A stretch of DNA of 64,000 bases. It comes from Tulasnella sp. 424. Taxonomy: Eukaryota > Basidiomycota > Agaricomycetes > Cantharellales > Tulasnellaceae. The stretch covers positions 1 to 64,000 of the forward strand of contig WSUB01000024.1 of the NCBI GenBank assembly GCA_019633425.1, read 5' to 3'. The translations under genes and the position numbers were made by a program. Below the pieces are notes generated by a model, which had not been told where the DNA came from, did not search any database, and saw only the letters and a list, made by a program, of their open reading frames with translations. Of this stretch, positions 52,480 through 63,769 are shown in pieces; the first letter of the stretch is position 1, and each line of letters begins with the position of its first letter.

Positions 52480-54700
52480 GGTTCTGTAACAGTCTCATCG
52501 GTGTATAGCTGAGTCCGTCAATGAGGAGTGATCGACGTGTGCGCGCGGGTGCGAAAAGACCACAAGCGTCTGTTTGCCACAAATAGGATCCAGGAATCGA
52601 CGTAGATAACCCCATATAAATATCTCCAGTCTTGCTGGTTGAATATCGAGTTCAGGGGTAAATCGGGGGTGAGAGATCGTAGGTTATGGATGACACGGAA
52701 AGAAGCTCAAGCAGTGTGCGCCGAGAGTCAGATTTCGTTTCCGATCCCTTTGTTACCCCCAAACCCCAAACCGGAACGTTCACAGCGGCAGTGTCGGCGC
52801 TGATATCTCCCAGCCGTACACATCGTGCCTTTATCTTGATTCCCCCCTGATTAAACATTCCTACTCACTGCGTGGGAGGGGGGGTCAAGAAAGCCCGAGA
52901 TCGAAGGAAAGGTACCCAGTGGCACCTCTCGCCACCAGGGGGTTCAAGTTTTCATTTACCGTCCCCTTTCGCCGGCTATTCAACTCTTGTTGTTTTTCTT
53001 ACGTATCAGGCCACGTCACAGTATTTTTATCTCTATGTGCTGCGTCTTATGCCGCGATGTGGCATCAGCTTTAGCGCGCAGTACCAAGGGTGGACTTATC
53101 CGGGCTTAAGAACACACCCCTCCAACAGATTCAACATTGCAGCCCTGAGAGCCATCTGGAACGCTGTCTCATTAGTGTTTTCTATCCGGCATCGCCGTGC
53201 AGCTCTACGCTGAATATGGGGCTCGGTTCAAATTCAATGCACTCTGCCCCCAGAATATAAGGCGATTGCACCACCAATCCCTTGCTCCTTCCCTATCCTC
53301 CCCCTCCCCCTCTCAATCTTTCACATTAGCTGGTGAGCGATACAACTACACAATACCAAAATCGGTCCATCGTCACTCTTCCACGGTCCACAGTACATCC
53401 CCCACCGAATCTCTCCTACAACCCCCTCATATCGCACGAAACAGCCTCGTAATGAACTCCTGGTCATTCAACTCGACAGCCTCAGCGAGTCCATTTGCTC
53501 TCTTTACTGCTGCAACCTCTCCACATGATCCGCCCCAGGCCGGAAATCTATACCAATTCTTGGCCGCTCCAGCCTCTTCCCGACGAGGGTCAGCTCCCTC
53601 CACAGCATCTACCACTTCCTACACGTCTATGCAAAGGTCTCCCGCAGCGCCGCCTGCGTCGTTCCCGCCTCCAACATTCGCATCCTTTTCGGCAGAACCA
53701 TTCTCCACCCAACGACCCTCATCCCCATCCCCATCGTCACTGTCCACTACCGGCCTCGTCACTCCAACCAAGAAAACCTTTCGACGATGGAGCACCAGGT
53801 CAGGGAGTAGCAAAGTCAAGCAAGCATAACGCTGGTAGGGGGATGAGCGGATTTCGATTGTTGAACTTGGAGCTGGAGAGATGGGCCCGGACTGGACCGC
53901 TTATGTACCCCCATACCTACCAAAGTGTTGAGCTCGGTCGATTGTTACCCCAAAAGAACATCTCTATTAACATTTTCACGTCCAAGAATGTGGGAGAACG
54001 CGCTTCCAGACCACCAAAAGTTATGCTGCCTTAGCAAGATCCGATACCCCACTGTCCTCTGCGAGGCAAGAAGGCTAATCAACAACGAATACGAGTTCCT
54101 TTTATATGTCAGATCTATACCTCCCAAGGCGACGTTTATGTAGTCTTTCGTACAAAATGATAATGTTTCGTGCGTATCTCCTGGATGTGCGGCATGTGCA
54201 ACAGAAGTGAGAGTCGTGGGGTGGGGGGTAAAGTGATGCGTGCATAATATAAGCTCGAACGAACAGAAAGGGCCCGCGTACTCAGGCAAGAACAGCTGTC
54301 TGCCGCGTACATCCATCCACCTCCAAGCGAGGACGAGGGATATCGCGGCAGTCCGGGCTCAGTAAAGTCGCCCTCCCTCCCCAACACTTCTGTTATCGGT
54401 CCGGCTTTCAGATGCGGGCTGCACTGAGGCGCAGAAAATAGGGTCGAAAATAGAGTTGACGAGTCTGTGGAATAAGACGAAGTGAGCGAGAGGTGAGTGC
54501 TCCTCGTCAAGCGCTCGCTCAGCCGGCGCCAAACACGCTTGTTTGTTTTCTTCCACGCCATCCACAAAATCTGCAAATTGTCAGAATATTGTCTTATAAC
54601 CAAGCATCGGGGTTTGTGGCCTGAGGGCCAAGCGTGAAACATGGTTTGAGTTGGCAATCCGGGGAACCCATCCAACTCTACAACACGTAATTCTGAACTA
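52480..54700. repeat. Segmental duplication, unit 2
   Basis: Partner of 49240-51470. The unit carries an intact small gene but a gutted copy of the upstream gene. Confidence 0.75.
53452..53829 (+). CDS. Small Ser/Pro-rich protein, copy 2 (125 residues)
   Basis: Paralogue of 50170-50553, ATG at 53452 (MNSWSFNSTASASPFALFTA), ending RSGSSKVKQA. The same pattern recurs (SPHDPPQAGNLYQ, FSTQRPSSPSPSS), but the C-terminal part is more basic (TKKTFRRWSTRSGSSK). The frame is kept through several indels, all multiples of three by inference from the matching ends. This supports past selection on the protein. The function is unknown. Confidence 0.65.
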   Translation: MNSWSFNSTASASPFALFTAATSPHDPPQAGNLYQFLAAPASSRRGSAPSTASTTSYTSMQRSPAAPPASFPPPTFASFSAEPFSTQRPSSPSPSSLSTTGLVTPTKKTFRRWSTRSGSSKVKQA

Positions 54701-54970
54701 CAACGCTCCCCTCCCGTCTCTTATCACTTGACCACTGGTGGAGGAAACGCTTGGCAAGGGATGGCTCGTAAGTTCGCCCTTGTTCGCCAAGCCCACGCGT
54801 CGAATCTGATTCATTTCGACGCGACCGTATATCACCAGGAACCGACTTCTACACGTGTCCCTGGATTTACGTTGTTTCACTGCACCATCGTACAAATACG
54901 CTGGCAAGGTTGGCCTTAAGAAACGGAACCCCTCCCTCTCAGTAAACGGTGTCTGTGTTACATTGTAAGC
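53830..54970. other. Intergenic DNA of duplication unit 2 and DUF4246 promoter
   Basis: It matches 50554-51470 up to about 54720; beyond that it is unique. I see no gene. Confidence 0.6.
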
Positions 54971-57064
54971 ATGCCCTATCATTCCTATTTCTTTCAGCGA
55001 TACACGGCAACGAAGGAACTCGAGCAACGTCGGGAACAAAAAGAGCAACAGATGTGGAAACGCCAACATGACAAATTGGCACCGACTTTGAGAGGCAATT
55101 TTCGTCTGCCTTTCGACGATTTCAACGACTTTAGTATAGAAGATGAATGTCCCAAGGCCGTTGCTGTGAGTTCTGGGTGCTCAGCTCTTCGCATGACATC
55201 TTACTCTCGAACTTTGACCCCTCTCAGCTCGTAGACTTGCGTATGGGAGAGCTTTCCTATGCACTAAGGTCAAAGCCCGAATGGTGGAAGAAGTTCAAGA
55301 AACGGGATATTCGCACAAAGTGGGAGAAAGAGGCCCTTAAGCATGAGATCCAAGGGGGCCGTCTGAAGCGAGCGGAAGTGAAGTCAGTGGCTCCCGATGG
55401 GTCGCAAAGAGCGTACTAATGGAATATTTCGTAGATACGTTCTGGATGAGCTTAAAGGCTACGAAAAGATGCGGGACAATGCTACGGGGATCCAGGTACG
55501 ACTAGCCACCCAAAGTCCCGGGGTCTCGTCTGAGTCGGCTTTCTGCCTACAACCCAGCAATCTTGTTATCACGGCATTTACGAAGCCGACTCGCTCGTTC
55601 CTGAAGAGCTTCGCAGAAGACTCATCAACGCGGTCAAAGTTCTTGAAGAAGTTCCAGAGAACAAAAAGGACTGGCACCCCCGCTCCAACGACCAAGTCCT
55701 TGACCTCGTCCACCCATCCCTGTATTGCATCGTCTACGGTCGCACTCTCGCTTTCCCTCCCGGCTCGGACTCTGCCGACAGAACTTCTGCGGACTTGAAG
55801 ACGCTCCAACACCCGTACGCTGCAGCCGCTTCCAAAACAGGCCCTGAACCTGCCTACGAACGTTGGTCGTATTCGAAAAAGTTCTGCTGGATCCCAACCG
55901 ACTTTGACGTTCCCACCGGAGGACAGGCAGCGAAAGCGTTATCCTATATCAACAACATTGAGCCCGACCGTACTGAGCTGTATTCGGTCATCGAGGGAGT
56001 TATCGGGAGGTTCTCTTTGCTCTGGGACCGGGTCCTGACCGACCTTCATCCGGGTAACGGCGGGATGAAGTATCGCATTTCGGGAGAATATGAGTGGAAT
56101 GCAGACAAGGCGGGTCCGGAGCCGGAATATGAAGAGGGAAATGACGAGGATTATGATGCTGCGTACGAGGCGTGGTGTGGCAGGAGGAAGCTGGTTATGC
56201 CGAGTGTCCCGGAGGAGGGTTACACGGAGGATATCTCTCATCGTGACGTCCAATACACTATCCAAGGCAAAAAGGTCCAAGTGATCGTCAAGCTAGCCAA
56301 CATCATTTTGGTGGGTCTTTATTACACCTATCTGAGCTCTTCTCTCATGCGACGCGAAATTTCTTTAGACGCCCGAAAGCCCATCGTATCCAGGCGGCTC
56401 GTGGCATGTCGAAGGGATGGCGAATGAACGTATCGTTGCATCCAGTATCTACTACTACGACTCGGAGAACGTTACCGACAGCCATCTTGCTTTCCGGATG
56501 GCTGTAACCAGTTTCAATCTGCCGTACGAGCAGAGTGACGGGAAAGCAATCGAGAAAATTTGGGGGCTTACCGAGTTGGTCATCTCATTTCCTATTGGGA
56601 CTGAAACCTCGATATATAACCTACTCGTCCTGTTCGATAGAGAATCCCAATCGAACCAGGTCCTTGGTGCAGTCAAGACCATCCCCAACCGATGCCTCGC
56701 CTTCCCCAACATCTACCAGCACCAAGTCTCCCCCTTCGCTCTCGTCGACCCCACTAAACCCGGTCACAGGAAGATCCTCGCTCTCTTTTTGGTGGACCCA
56801 GAGAACCGAATTCCATCGACTAGCGATATTCCTCCTCAGCAAATGCACTGGGCCCAAACAGCCATGGCCACCAGCGAAGCCTCGAGTGCTTTCAACCGTC
56901 TTCCTGCCGAGCTACATCAAATGGTGGCAGGAAGCGCGGAGGGCTTGATGTCGGAGGCAGAGGCGAAAGCTTACCGCCTCAATTTGATGGACGAGCGAAC
57001 GGCGTTCGTTGGGGTTCAGAATGAGAATTGGTTCTGCACTGACTTTAACTTTTGCGAGCATTAA
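54971..57064 (+). CDS. DUF4246 family protein
   Basis: Cytoplasmic protein of about 590 residues, common in fungi, function unknown. ATG at 54971 (MPYHSYFFQRYTATKELEQR). Family marks in order: LRMGELSYALRSKPEWWKKF, YVLDELKGYEKMRDNATGIQ, IYEADSLVPEELRRRL, DWHPRSNDQVLDLVHPSLY, FCWIPTDFDV, KVQVIVKLANIIL, PGGSWHVEGMANERIVAS, ASSIYYYDSENVTDSHLAFR and PGHRKILALFLVDPENRI. The His and Glu in WHVEGM and the later His in GHRKI resemble the metal triad of Fe(II)/2-oxoglutarate enzymes, which is inference. Introns after AVA, AEVK, GIQ and NIIL join in frame; the one before YVLDEL uses donor GTCAGT. The stop is at 57062-57064. An upstream exon cannot be excluded. Confidence 0.85.
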
Positions 57065-57776
57065 TGGCTGTAATTTTTGTATGATTCGGCCCTTTCATAT
57101 CATCTCCAGAACTGTAATTAGATATGGATGGTGCTTGCACGGCGCTTTGAACGATGATGATCATGACGCGACCGGTCCTGACGTAGAACGCTTACATCAG
57201 CCTTGTTCGCATTTTCGGTACAACAGCGCGCCAAATACCATTCCCGTCCGACGTTGAAGTTCAAACGCCTATCGACACTAACCAGTCCCATGGACGAACG
57301 AAAAGTTTCATAAGAGCCTGTGCTCAGACAACAGGCACTTTTTCATAACTGTTTGACTGGCTGCACCAAAGTCTCTTCACCGTTTGGCCGCGGACCGTGG
57401 CCCACTCGGGTAAGCCCATTTCGTCCATCTCGTCATTATTGCTTCGTGTGGAATGCATGGATTTAATATGGTTTTTATTGCGAAATTATTGCTTCAGGCG
57501 ATCGAGGTGCGACGTGCGGAACAGGTGCCGCGGACCGTCCATCACCCTCAAACCCACCCCACTTTTCCGCTGCCGGATTTATCTGGACGCACAAGATGCT
57601 CACAGTGATGACGCGCGCCGATAATTCCTAAATGTTTACTCTCGTTGCATTCCGGACCACCCGCCATTTCTGGAGATCTGTCTTTGGTCCAACCCAGGAG
57701 GTTCGTCTCTGCTTTAAAATCCTCTTCTGCTTTAATACCCTTGTCTGATTTTCCCCCTCTTCCTCACCTTTGTACC
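57065..57776. other. Intergenic region
   Basis: 3' flank of DUF4246 and promoter of the secreted beta-helix gene. A CT-rich run at about 57715-57770 lies directly before the ATG. I see no gene. Confidence 0.6.
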
Positions 57777-60417
57777 ATGCCTCCCATCCTTAGCGTTTGC
57801 ACGATCCTCTTCCTTTCCGGCGTCGGCGCTGCCTTCCCATCTGCACCTTCCAGACCGCCGACCAAACAAGTGGCCCCCTCTGGACTATCACCTCACAACC
57901 GGCCCTCTACAGCCGATGCCGTCATTTCATCGGAAGAAAGGCCCCTCGACGACCACAAACTATTCACCGACTCGTTAAGCTCTCCACCCAGGGCACTCCA
58001 TAGCTCGTACGAACACGACCAAGCCAAGATCGGAGACGCTCCGCCTTTCCCGTCGCGTCAGAACTCGTCTCGCTCTATGGCAAAACGAGCGCGCCGCAGG
58101 TGGGGTCCCATGTCAAGCCCCCAACTGGCCATAAACAATGATCGAACCTTGGACAGTAGTTCGCATCGTTTGCCACCTGCTGGGACCATCTATCAACCTG
58201 GAACGTACCCAACCCCGGACCTCCTCTTAGTCCCGATATCGAAATCTGCTCTGCTTTTGGATCCACCCTCCCACACGTCAGATGCAATCCAGCAAGCTCT
58301 CGACTCTCTCGGACCTTACTCAATCCTTTATCTTCCTCCTCGCACTCGCTGGGTTGTCCGAACGACCATTCATCTCCAACCTTACCAGGAACTTGCGACC
58401 ATGGACTACCCGGATGACGAGGAGGAGATCGCCTGGTTGGAGGCTGACGAAGACTGCACGGGCAACCTGCTAAGCGGAGCAAACACGCCCGGTGTTCGAA
58501 TTCGAAACGTTGGCTTCGATGGTGGGATGGAGAAATATGGCGTGTCGTTCAGTTGTCTTCTTCGCCTCGTACAGGGAGCTAACCTGTCCCCTTCTAGGTC
58601 CTTCCAAAGAGAGTCAGGCCATGGTCCAGCTGGGAAACTCGCGAGGATTCAATCAAGTCATCGACCGATGCATCGTTCGTCACCCAAGAGGCTGGTCGTC
58701 GGTGCAAGTGTACGATGGGGGAGAGAATGTCCGCGTTACTAATAATCGAGTTGGTCCCGCTGGATACGACGAGACCACTATGGGTCGCGGTTATTGGGCG
58801 GACGGAATCAGTTACGCCGGTCTAAACGGCCTTGTCGCGGGGAATATCGTCACGGACGCTACGGATGGAGGCATAGGTAAATAACAATCTTTGTCCGCAT
58901 CTTCAGGTATCTCATTATCGTTTTCAAGTTATCTTCGGTGCGCCTGGAACGCTCGTGACCTCAAACACTGTCATCACTCGTACTCGAATGGCAAGCGGAG
59001 CAATTAACCTGGTAGACCGCGCTCCTTGTAAGTCTGTCAGACTCCTTTCGTTTCACACTCCAAGTAACAAGTGACTTCAAAAGACCAGGGAAATTACGCT
59101 GGCACGAGTGTTGTTCATAACACGATACGCATGGAAGGCGCCTACCTCGGTATTGGAGTCGCGCAAGGCCCTGCAGTTTGGTGGTTACCCAAGCCCAACA
59201 AGTCCCCGACGTACAATTACGGCGCAGTCGTCAAGTTCAATCTTCTCACCGCGGCTCCAAGCACAACCTCTGCCGTTGGTTACGGCTTCGCCGTGTCGGA
59301 CGTGGACGATTGGACGTGCATCAACAATGAAGTCTCGGCGAACGTGGTCTTTGAGGGAGATATGTCAGGAATGCCACGCGAGCCTCGACTGGTTTCGCTC
59401 CCGCCTGGGCCGTTTGTCCGAACCCCAAGTCGCGACAACAGCGGACCGACGAGAAGCCTTCTACAGGACGAGTTCGTTCAAGGTCCAATCCATCGTCTTC
59501 TCGCAATACGGCCCGGAGAGCCTACGTACCGAGCCTTCCTCCCTGGTCGACTCACCCTGGCCTTTGGTGAAGCCGTCCTGTTGAAGAGAGTCAAGCTTTC
59601 GTTCGAATCCGATGGCGAGCTACGACTTTCCTCAGATGGTGACGCCGGCGAAGCAATTCTCTGGGAAGCCGGTTGCAAGGATCGGGTAGGAATGAGGGAG
59701 GATAGCAAGCTGGTCTTCGACTCTTCGGGCAGCCTAGGCATCGTCTCTAGCGGTGGCGAAATGCTCTGCCCTCTTGTGCCTTACTTGCAACTTGGTATCC
59801 AAGATCTAGTCCTTGAACTATCGTCCGAACGGCCTCACCTCTTCCTCGCATCCTCGGCCACGGGGTCAGTTTACTGGTCACCGACTGGTTACGAAGTTGG
59901 GCATCAGTGGAAAGCGGAGGAAGGATCCTTCATCTGCTTGACGACGCCGGATTCGCGGACCGTTTTCCTGAGCGGAGTGAATGCGCTGGGACAATATGTT
60001 ATCCTACGGAGCGTGGGGGATGTTGTCGTGCCCGCTGCGCTACCGTGGCCGGTTAGAGCAGAGGATTGGCAGGTGGAATGGAAGTCGCATGAAGTGGACA
60101 GCGACGAGCCAGACCATGGAAGTTATATTTTCTTCCAAGACGACGGTAACTTGGTAAGCGTCCTTGAATGGTTGTAGATCGGCAATGAGGGGCTAACCCT
60201 AGCATTCACACAGGTTCTTTACAGCGGAACGACAGGCTTGCCGTTATGGACCACCGCTACCGACGAGGGCCATTCACTCGTCACTAGCACCCGCTGGAGC
60301 CTGGATCCACTTCGTGGTCTTGCTATCACCTGCATCGCTCGAGATGGGGCGGTAGTCTGGAACTCCGCATCAGCACCCGATGCCGAGAAGCCATCGTCAC
60401 CCACAGAACTGAATTAA
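57777..60417 (+). CDS. Secreted right-handed beta-helix protein with C-terminal bulb-lectin-like domain
   Basis: About 800 residues. ATG at 57777 gives the signal peptide MPPILSVCTILFLSGVGAAF. A disordered Ser/Pro head follows, then a pectate-lyase-type parallel beta-helix with repeated turns: GVRIRNVGFDGG, FNQVIDRCIVRHP, NVRVTNNRVGP, LVAGNIVTDATDGG, TLVTSNTVITRTRM and SVVHNTIRMEG. The C-terminal third has beta-prism-like repeats, e.g. SFESDGELRLSSDG, LVFDSSGSLGIVSSGG and, across the last intron, FFQDDGNLVLYSG. The latter fits QxDxNxVxY, the mannose-binding signature of bulb-type lectins. One intron (58540-58597) requires a GC donor. No catalytic residues of a known lyase or glycosidase family are evident. 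Possible role: binding or cutting of plant or fungal glycans. Confidence 0.75.
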
Positions 60418-60642
60418 CTTTTATCACATTCGTTTTCGTTCTTAACCCTTCGTACATCGTTTTTCATATATATCTTCGGAAATTTAGACTATCGTGCTTG
60501 CGGCCGATGTATTGCCTGGATTTGATACCGACCAAAACGCCTAGGGAAGCACTAAATCCACGGCAAACAAAGCCTTCTGGATTCACATCATGTCTCGCAC
60601 TCTCTTCGGTGCTTGTGTCAGAGCTTTCGGGACCCCCGCTAA

Positions 60643-60801
60643 ATGGAGATGCAGGTTGACGTCGCGGGCCGTCGGTATCACGTCGAGAGTCTCACGCCGA
60701 CGGAGAACGGCGTCACCAGTGACCTCGATCCGCGGATCTCGCTCTCCTACTTATTCACGACGCTCCCTGACGGTTTAGCCTCTCCGTATTCCTGCCCTTA
60801 A
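60643..60801 (+). CDS. Possible small protein or upstream ORF (52 residues)
   Basis: Frame from ATG 60643 (MEMQVDVAGRRYHVESLTPT) to TAA at 60801, 128 bp before the 6PGL start and on the same strand. Residue composition looks protein-like, but I know no relative and see no second copy. It may be an upstream ORF in the 6PGL leader, a short gene, or chance. Confidence 0.25.
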   Translation: MEMQVDVAGRRYHVESLTPTENGVTSDLDPRISLSYLFTTLPDGLASPYSCP

Positions 60802-60928
60802 TCTCCCCAGTCACTGTCCCAACTTTAAGCTCCCGTAAGTACGCCTTTTCACTACAGGGACGCCAGTCCAACTCTGCATCTATCGACTCACCACTGACTA
60901 CGGCATATTCCTGCCGCTATACACAAAG

Positions 60929-61885
60929 ATGCACGCAGCCCCGGCTCCACCAATTCTCTACTCCTTCCCAGACTCTGACGGTCTCATCAAAGACCTCGCA
61001 AGTTTCATTTTGAAAGCGCAATTCGATGCTATCGACAAGCGTAATCGCTTCACCTTGGCTCTGAGTGGCGGCAGTCTGCCCAAAATGCTCAAGGGCTTGA
61101 TCGGAAACGAGCAAGTAGAATGGAATAAATGGTGAGTCTTAATACTCGGATGACCTCGCTTAACTCGATGTGCTAAAGCTTTCATCTCTAGGCACATTTT
61201 CTTTGCCGACGAAAGGGTGGTTCGCTTGGACCACCCGGACTCCAACTACAAGCTTTGCCAGGACGAGCTTTTCAGCAAGATCCCTCAAATCCCCAAGGAG
61301 AACATCCATGCAATCAACGTCAAGCATATCGTCCACAAAGGTCTCGAAAAGAAGAAGACGGAACCCTCCTCAGAGGCTACTCCGAAGAGCCCACGACACG
61401 TGAAGGCAACCCCGGAGGAAATCGACGCTTTCTTGGACAACCTATCAGAGGACCTTCTGGAAGAAGTTGCAGAAGACTACGAGACTCAGCTCATCCAGGA
61501 ATTTGCGATGAAGGATTCGGCTCGGTTCCCTGTTTTCGACCTCATCATGCTGGGAATGGGGCCAGATGGACACACTGCATCGCTGTTCCCCGGTCACCCG
61601 CTATTGTCAGAGGAGGAACGCTGGGTCGCTTATATTACTGATTCGCCCAAACCCCCTCCGAAACGGATTACATTCACTTTCCCGGTCATCAACCATGCCG
61701 CAAAGGTCGCATTTGTGGCGAGTGGAGCGGGGAAGCAAGATATGTTGCAAGCTATCTTGGACCGACCCGAGGAAGGACTGCCGTCGAGCAGGGTCCGGCC
61801 GAAGAATCCTGGCGCTGTGTACTGGTTTGTAGATGATGCTGCGGCCGGAAAGACGCTGTATGGGAGGGCTCAGTTCAAGCTTTAG
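60929..61885 (+). CDS. 6-phosphogluconolactonase
   Basis: Second step of the oxidative pentose phosphate pathway: hydrolysis of 6-phosphogluconolactone to 6-phosphogluconate, in the cytosol, supplying NADPH. ATG at 60929 (MHAAPAPPILYSFPDSDGL). Family motifs: FTLALSGGSLPKML near residue 45, HIFFADERVVRLDHPDSNY after the single intron (61132-61191), LGMGPDGHTASLFPGHPLL, and a C-terminal NPGAVYWFVDDAAAG. Length is about 298 residues. A charged insert (LEKKKTEPSSEATPKSPRH) lengthens the middle compared with bacterial enzymes. It runs convergent to the rhodanese gene with 213 bp between stops. The call is secure. Confidence 0.93.
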
Positions 61886-62098
61886 CTCCAGGGGTGTGGA
61901 TCGCGGCTGGTTCGAAGTGACGCAAGCCCTGGCTTGTTACGGGGGCCGTTGCTGTGGTCTTGCTGTGATGTCATCGTTAGTCGACTCCCGCTATAACTTC
62001 CTAGTAATATGTTCCTTCCAAACTCCGATAGTAGTGAAAGCAAATGCAATGTGTTCGATTACATGCTAGATTGTTCTCGTGTGGAGACAAAGCGCTGA

Positions 62099-62842
62099 CT
62101 AATCATCGTCCTCCCATTTGTCATTTTGCTTCCTCTCTTGCTCTTTTGCAACCCAGTCCAGCCACGAGCCAGAATAGTTCTTGACGCTAGCGACAGGAGG
62201 AGGCATCAGGGTCGTAATTGGATTAAAGAGAGCACTTGGACGTACTTTTTCCAGCCCCGACGATGAGCCTCGTCCGATGCGGTGGCACTTCGCTTGCCAC
62301 TTCTGCAGTAGAATACGACCAGTTCATCTTTTCCGGGCTTCTTGAAACCATGTTTAGCCTCAAATTCGATGTCCGGAAGGGCAAGAGACGCTCCAAAGCC
62401 AGACAATGGGATGGAGACAGCCGATGGAATGGATCCTTGAGCCACCTCGTCGGGCTCCCGAACATCAATGAGGTATTTATTCTAGGAGTAGGTTTTCGAT
62501 TTAGCTGCGGCCGCGAGTTATTAAGAAAGATGCGATACGCACCGGTGAAGGCTGTTCGGACATCTTTTTTACGGTTTTATATGAAACAGTCGGAGCATCC
62601 CACAACGGCGCAGCCGCTGTCTGAGAGTTGAATCGCTTGTTCATGGTAAGAGTAGGAGCTGTGGTAGTTGAAGTCATTGCAGGGAAGGCAGATGACCGCT
62701 GAGCTCCGCAGTGCGTGTTCAACTGATTAGTTGGACGTAAAGAGAGAGTCGTTCCGGAGGTAAGATACCGTGCCGCAGAGGTGCGAGCATGGCCTGTGAG
62801 TCCTTTATGTCTAATTGCTCGTACTGAAGCTTGTGCAAGCAT
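62099..62842 (-). CDS. Mitochondrial rhodanese (thiosulfate sulfurtransferase) domain protein
   Basis: Single rhodanese domain of about 200 residues. Start chosen at ATG 62842 (MLAQASVRAIRHKGLTGHAR) because the following 40 residues are basic, Ser/Thr-rich and without acids, a classic mitochondrial presequence. An in-frame ATG at 62947 is possible but less fitting. Then VSYKTVKKMSEQPS, YLIDVREPDEV (start of the domain), AVSIPLSGFGASL, and the active-site loop VFYCRSGKRSATA with the sulfur-carrying Cys. Two introns (about 62247-62182 and 62551-62480 by position) join in frame. The end is acidic (KWEDDD). It resembles the yeast single-domain rhodaneses of the RDL type. The sulfur acceptor is unknown. 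Confidence 0.88.
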
Positions 62843-63769
62843 GGTGTCTGGTGATGGGGGTGGTCGAACAACGATTGGTTTGGCCAGCTCTCGGACGAAA
62901 ACGGCGACATGGCCGAGCTTGATGACGCGATCGCACGTGACGGCCAAGACTTACACGACGGCACCCTCGATCAGTTATAAGGCTAGTGGATTGAAGTCCG
63001 TGTTAAATATTTCTATCTAGAATCTGAGATCCGGAAGGGCTCTCGGTGACATTCATCGACCCGAAAGGGGCTCTTTCTTCATCCCCGACACCCTCAAGTC
63101 TGGCACAGTCCTGCCATATGGTGACCGGTGAAATAACCTGCGTCCGCAGATTGCTTGCTATCTCTGAGGAATAGCCCTTAAGGAAGGCTCTGCTTGTCCG
63201 AGGGGTTTCCGCGCTGCGGACCCCCTGATGACCTCTTTGTCAATGACGCACGTGACCCGGATACTCAAACTTGCTCGCTGTGTATGCGACGGATTGAGTA
63301 GAAAGGGTCGCCCCTGAATCTGCTCGACCGCGCCTGCTTTGTGCTACTTAGGGTCGCTGCTTTCACTTTTACCGCACTTTTAATAATGGGATCCGCCGCA
63401 TTGGATAGCAGACACAGCTCAGCACACATTACTTGCTTCGGGCATGCTCTGCACCGTGTCTCCAAGGAGGGATGGGGGAACAACGAATTGGCTTTCTCAG
63501 CCCTATACTAGGTACATTTAGGAAAAACTTATGCCACATCGATAGAACAATGGAACAGGGCGCATGGAAACTACTGGAGAAAGGTTGAAAGAAAAGTAAA
63601 ATCAAACAAAGAAGAAGAAGAAGAGAAACGAAGATCGAAGAAAAGAGCTGAATGATAAATAATTCAGCCAATTCGAGGAATAAAGAAAACAAGCCCGTCT
63701 CAAGCAATGCCCAACGTGTCGTAATTGATTGTGTGCGTCCCCTGCCTCATCGCCCTAGCATTGGCGCTT
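62843..63769. other. Intergenic region with purine-rich tract
   Basis: It contains the rhodanese promoter and, at about 63560-63650, a GAA-rich run on the plus strand, probably the 3' flank of the minus-strand gene that follows. I see no gene. Confidence 0.55.
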
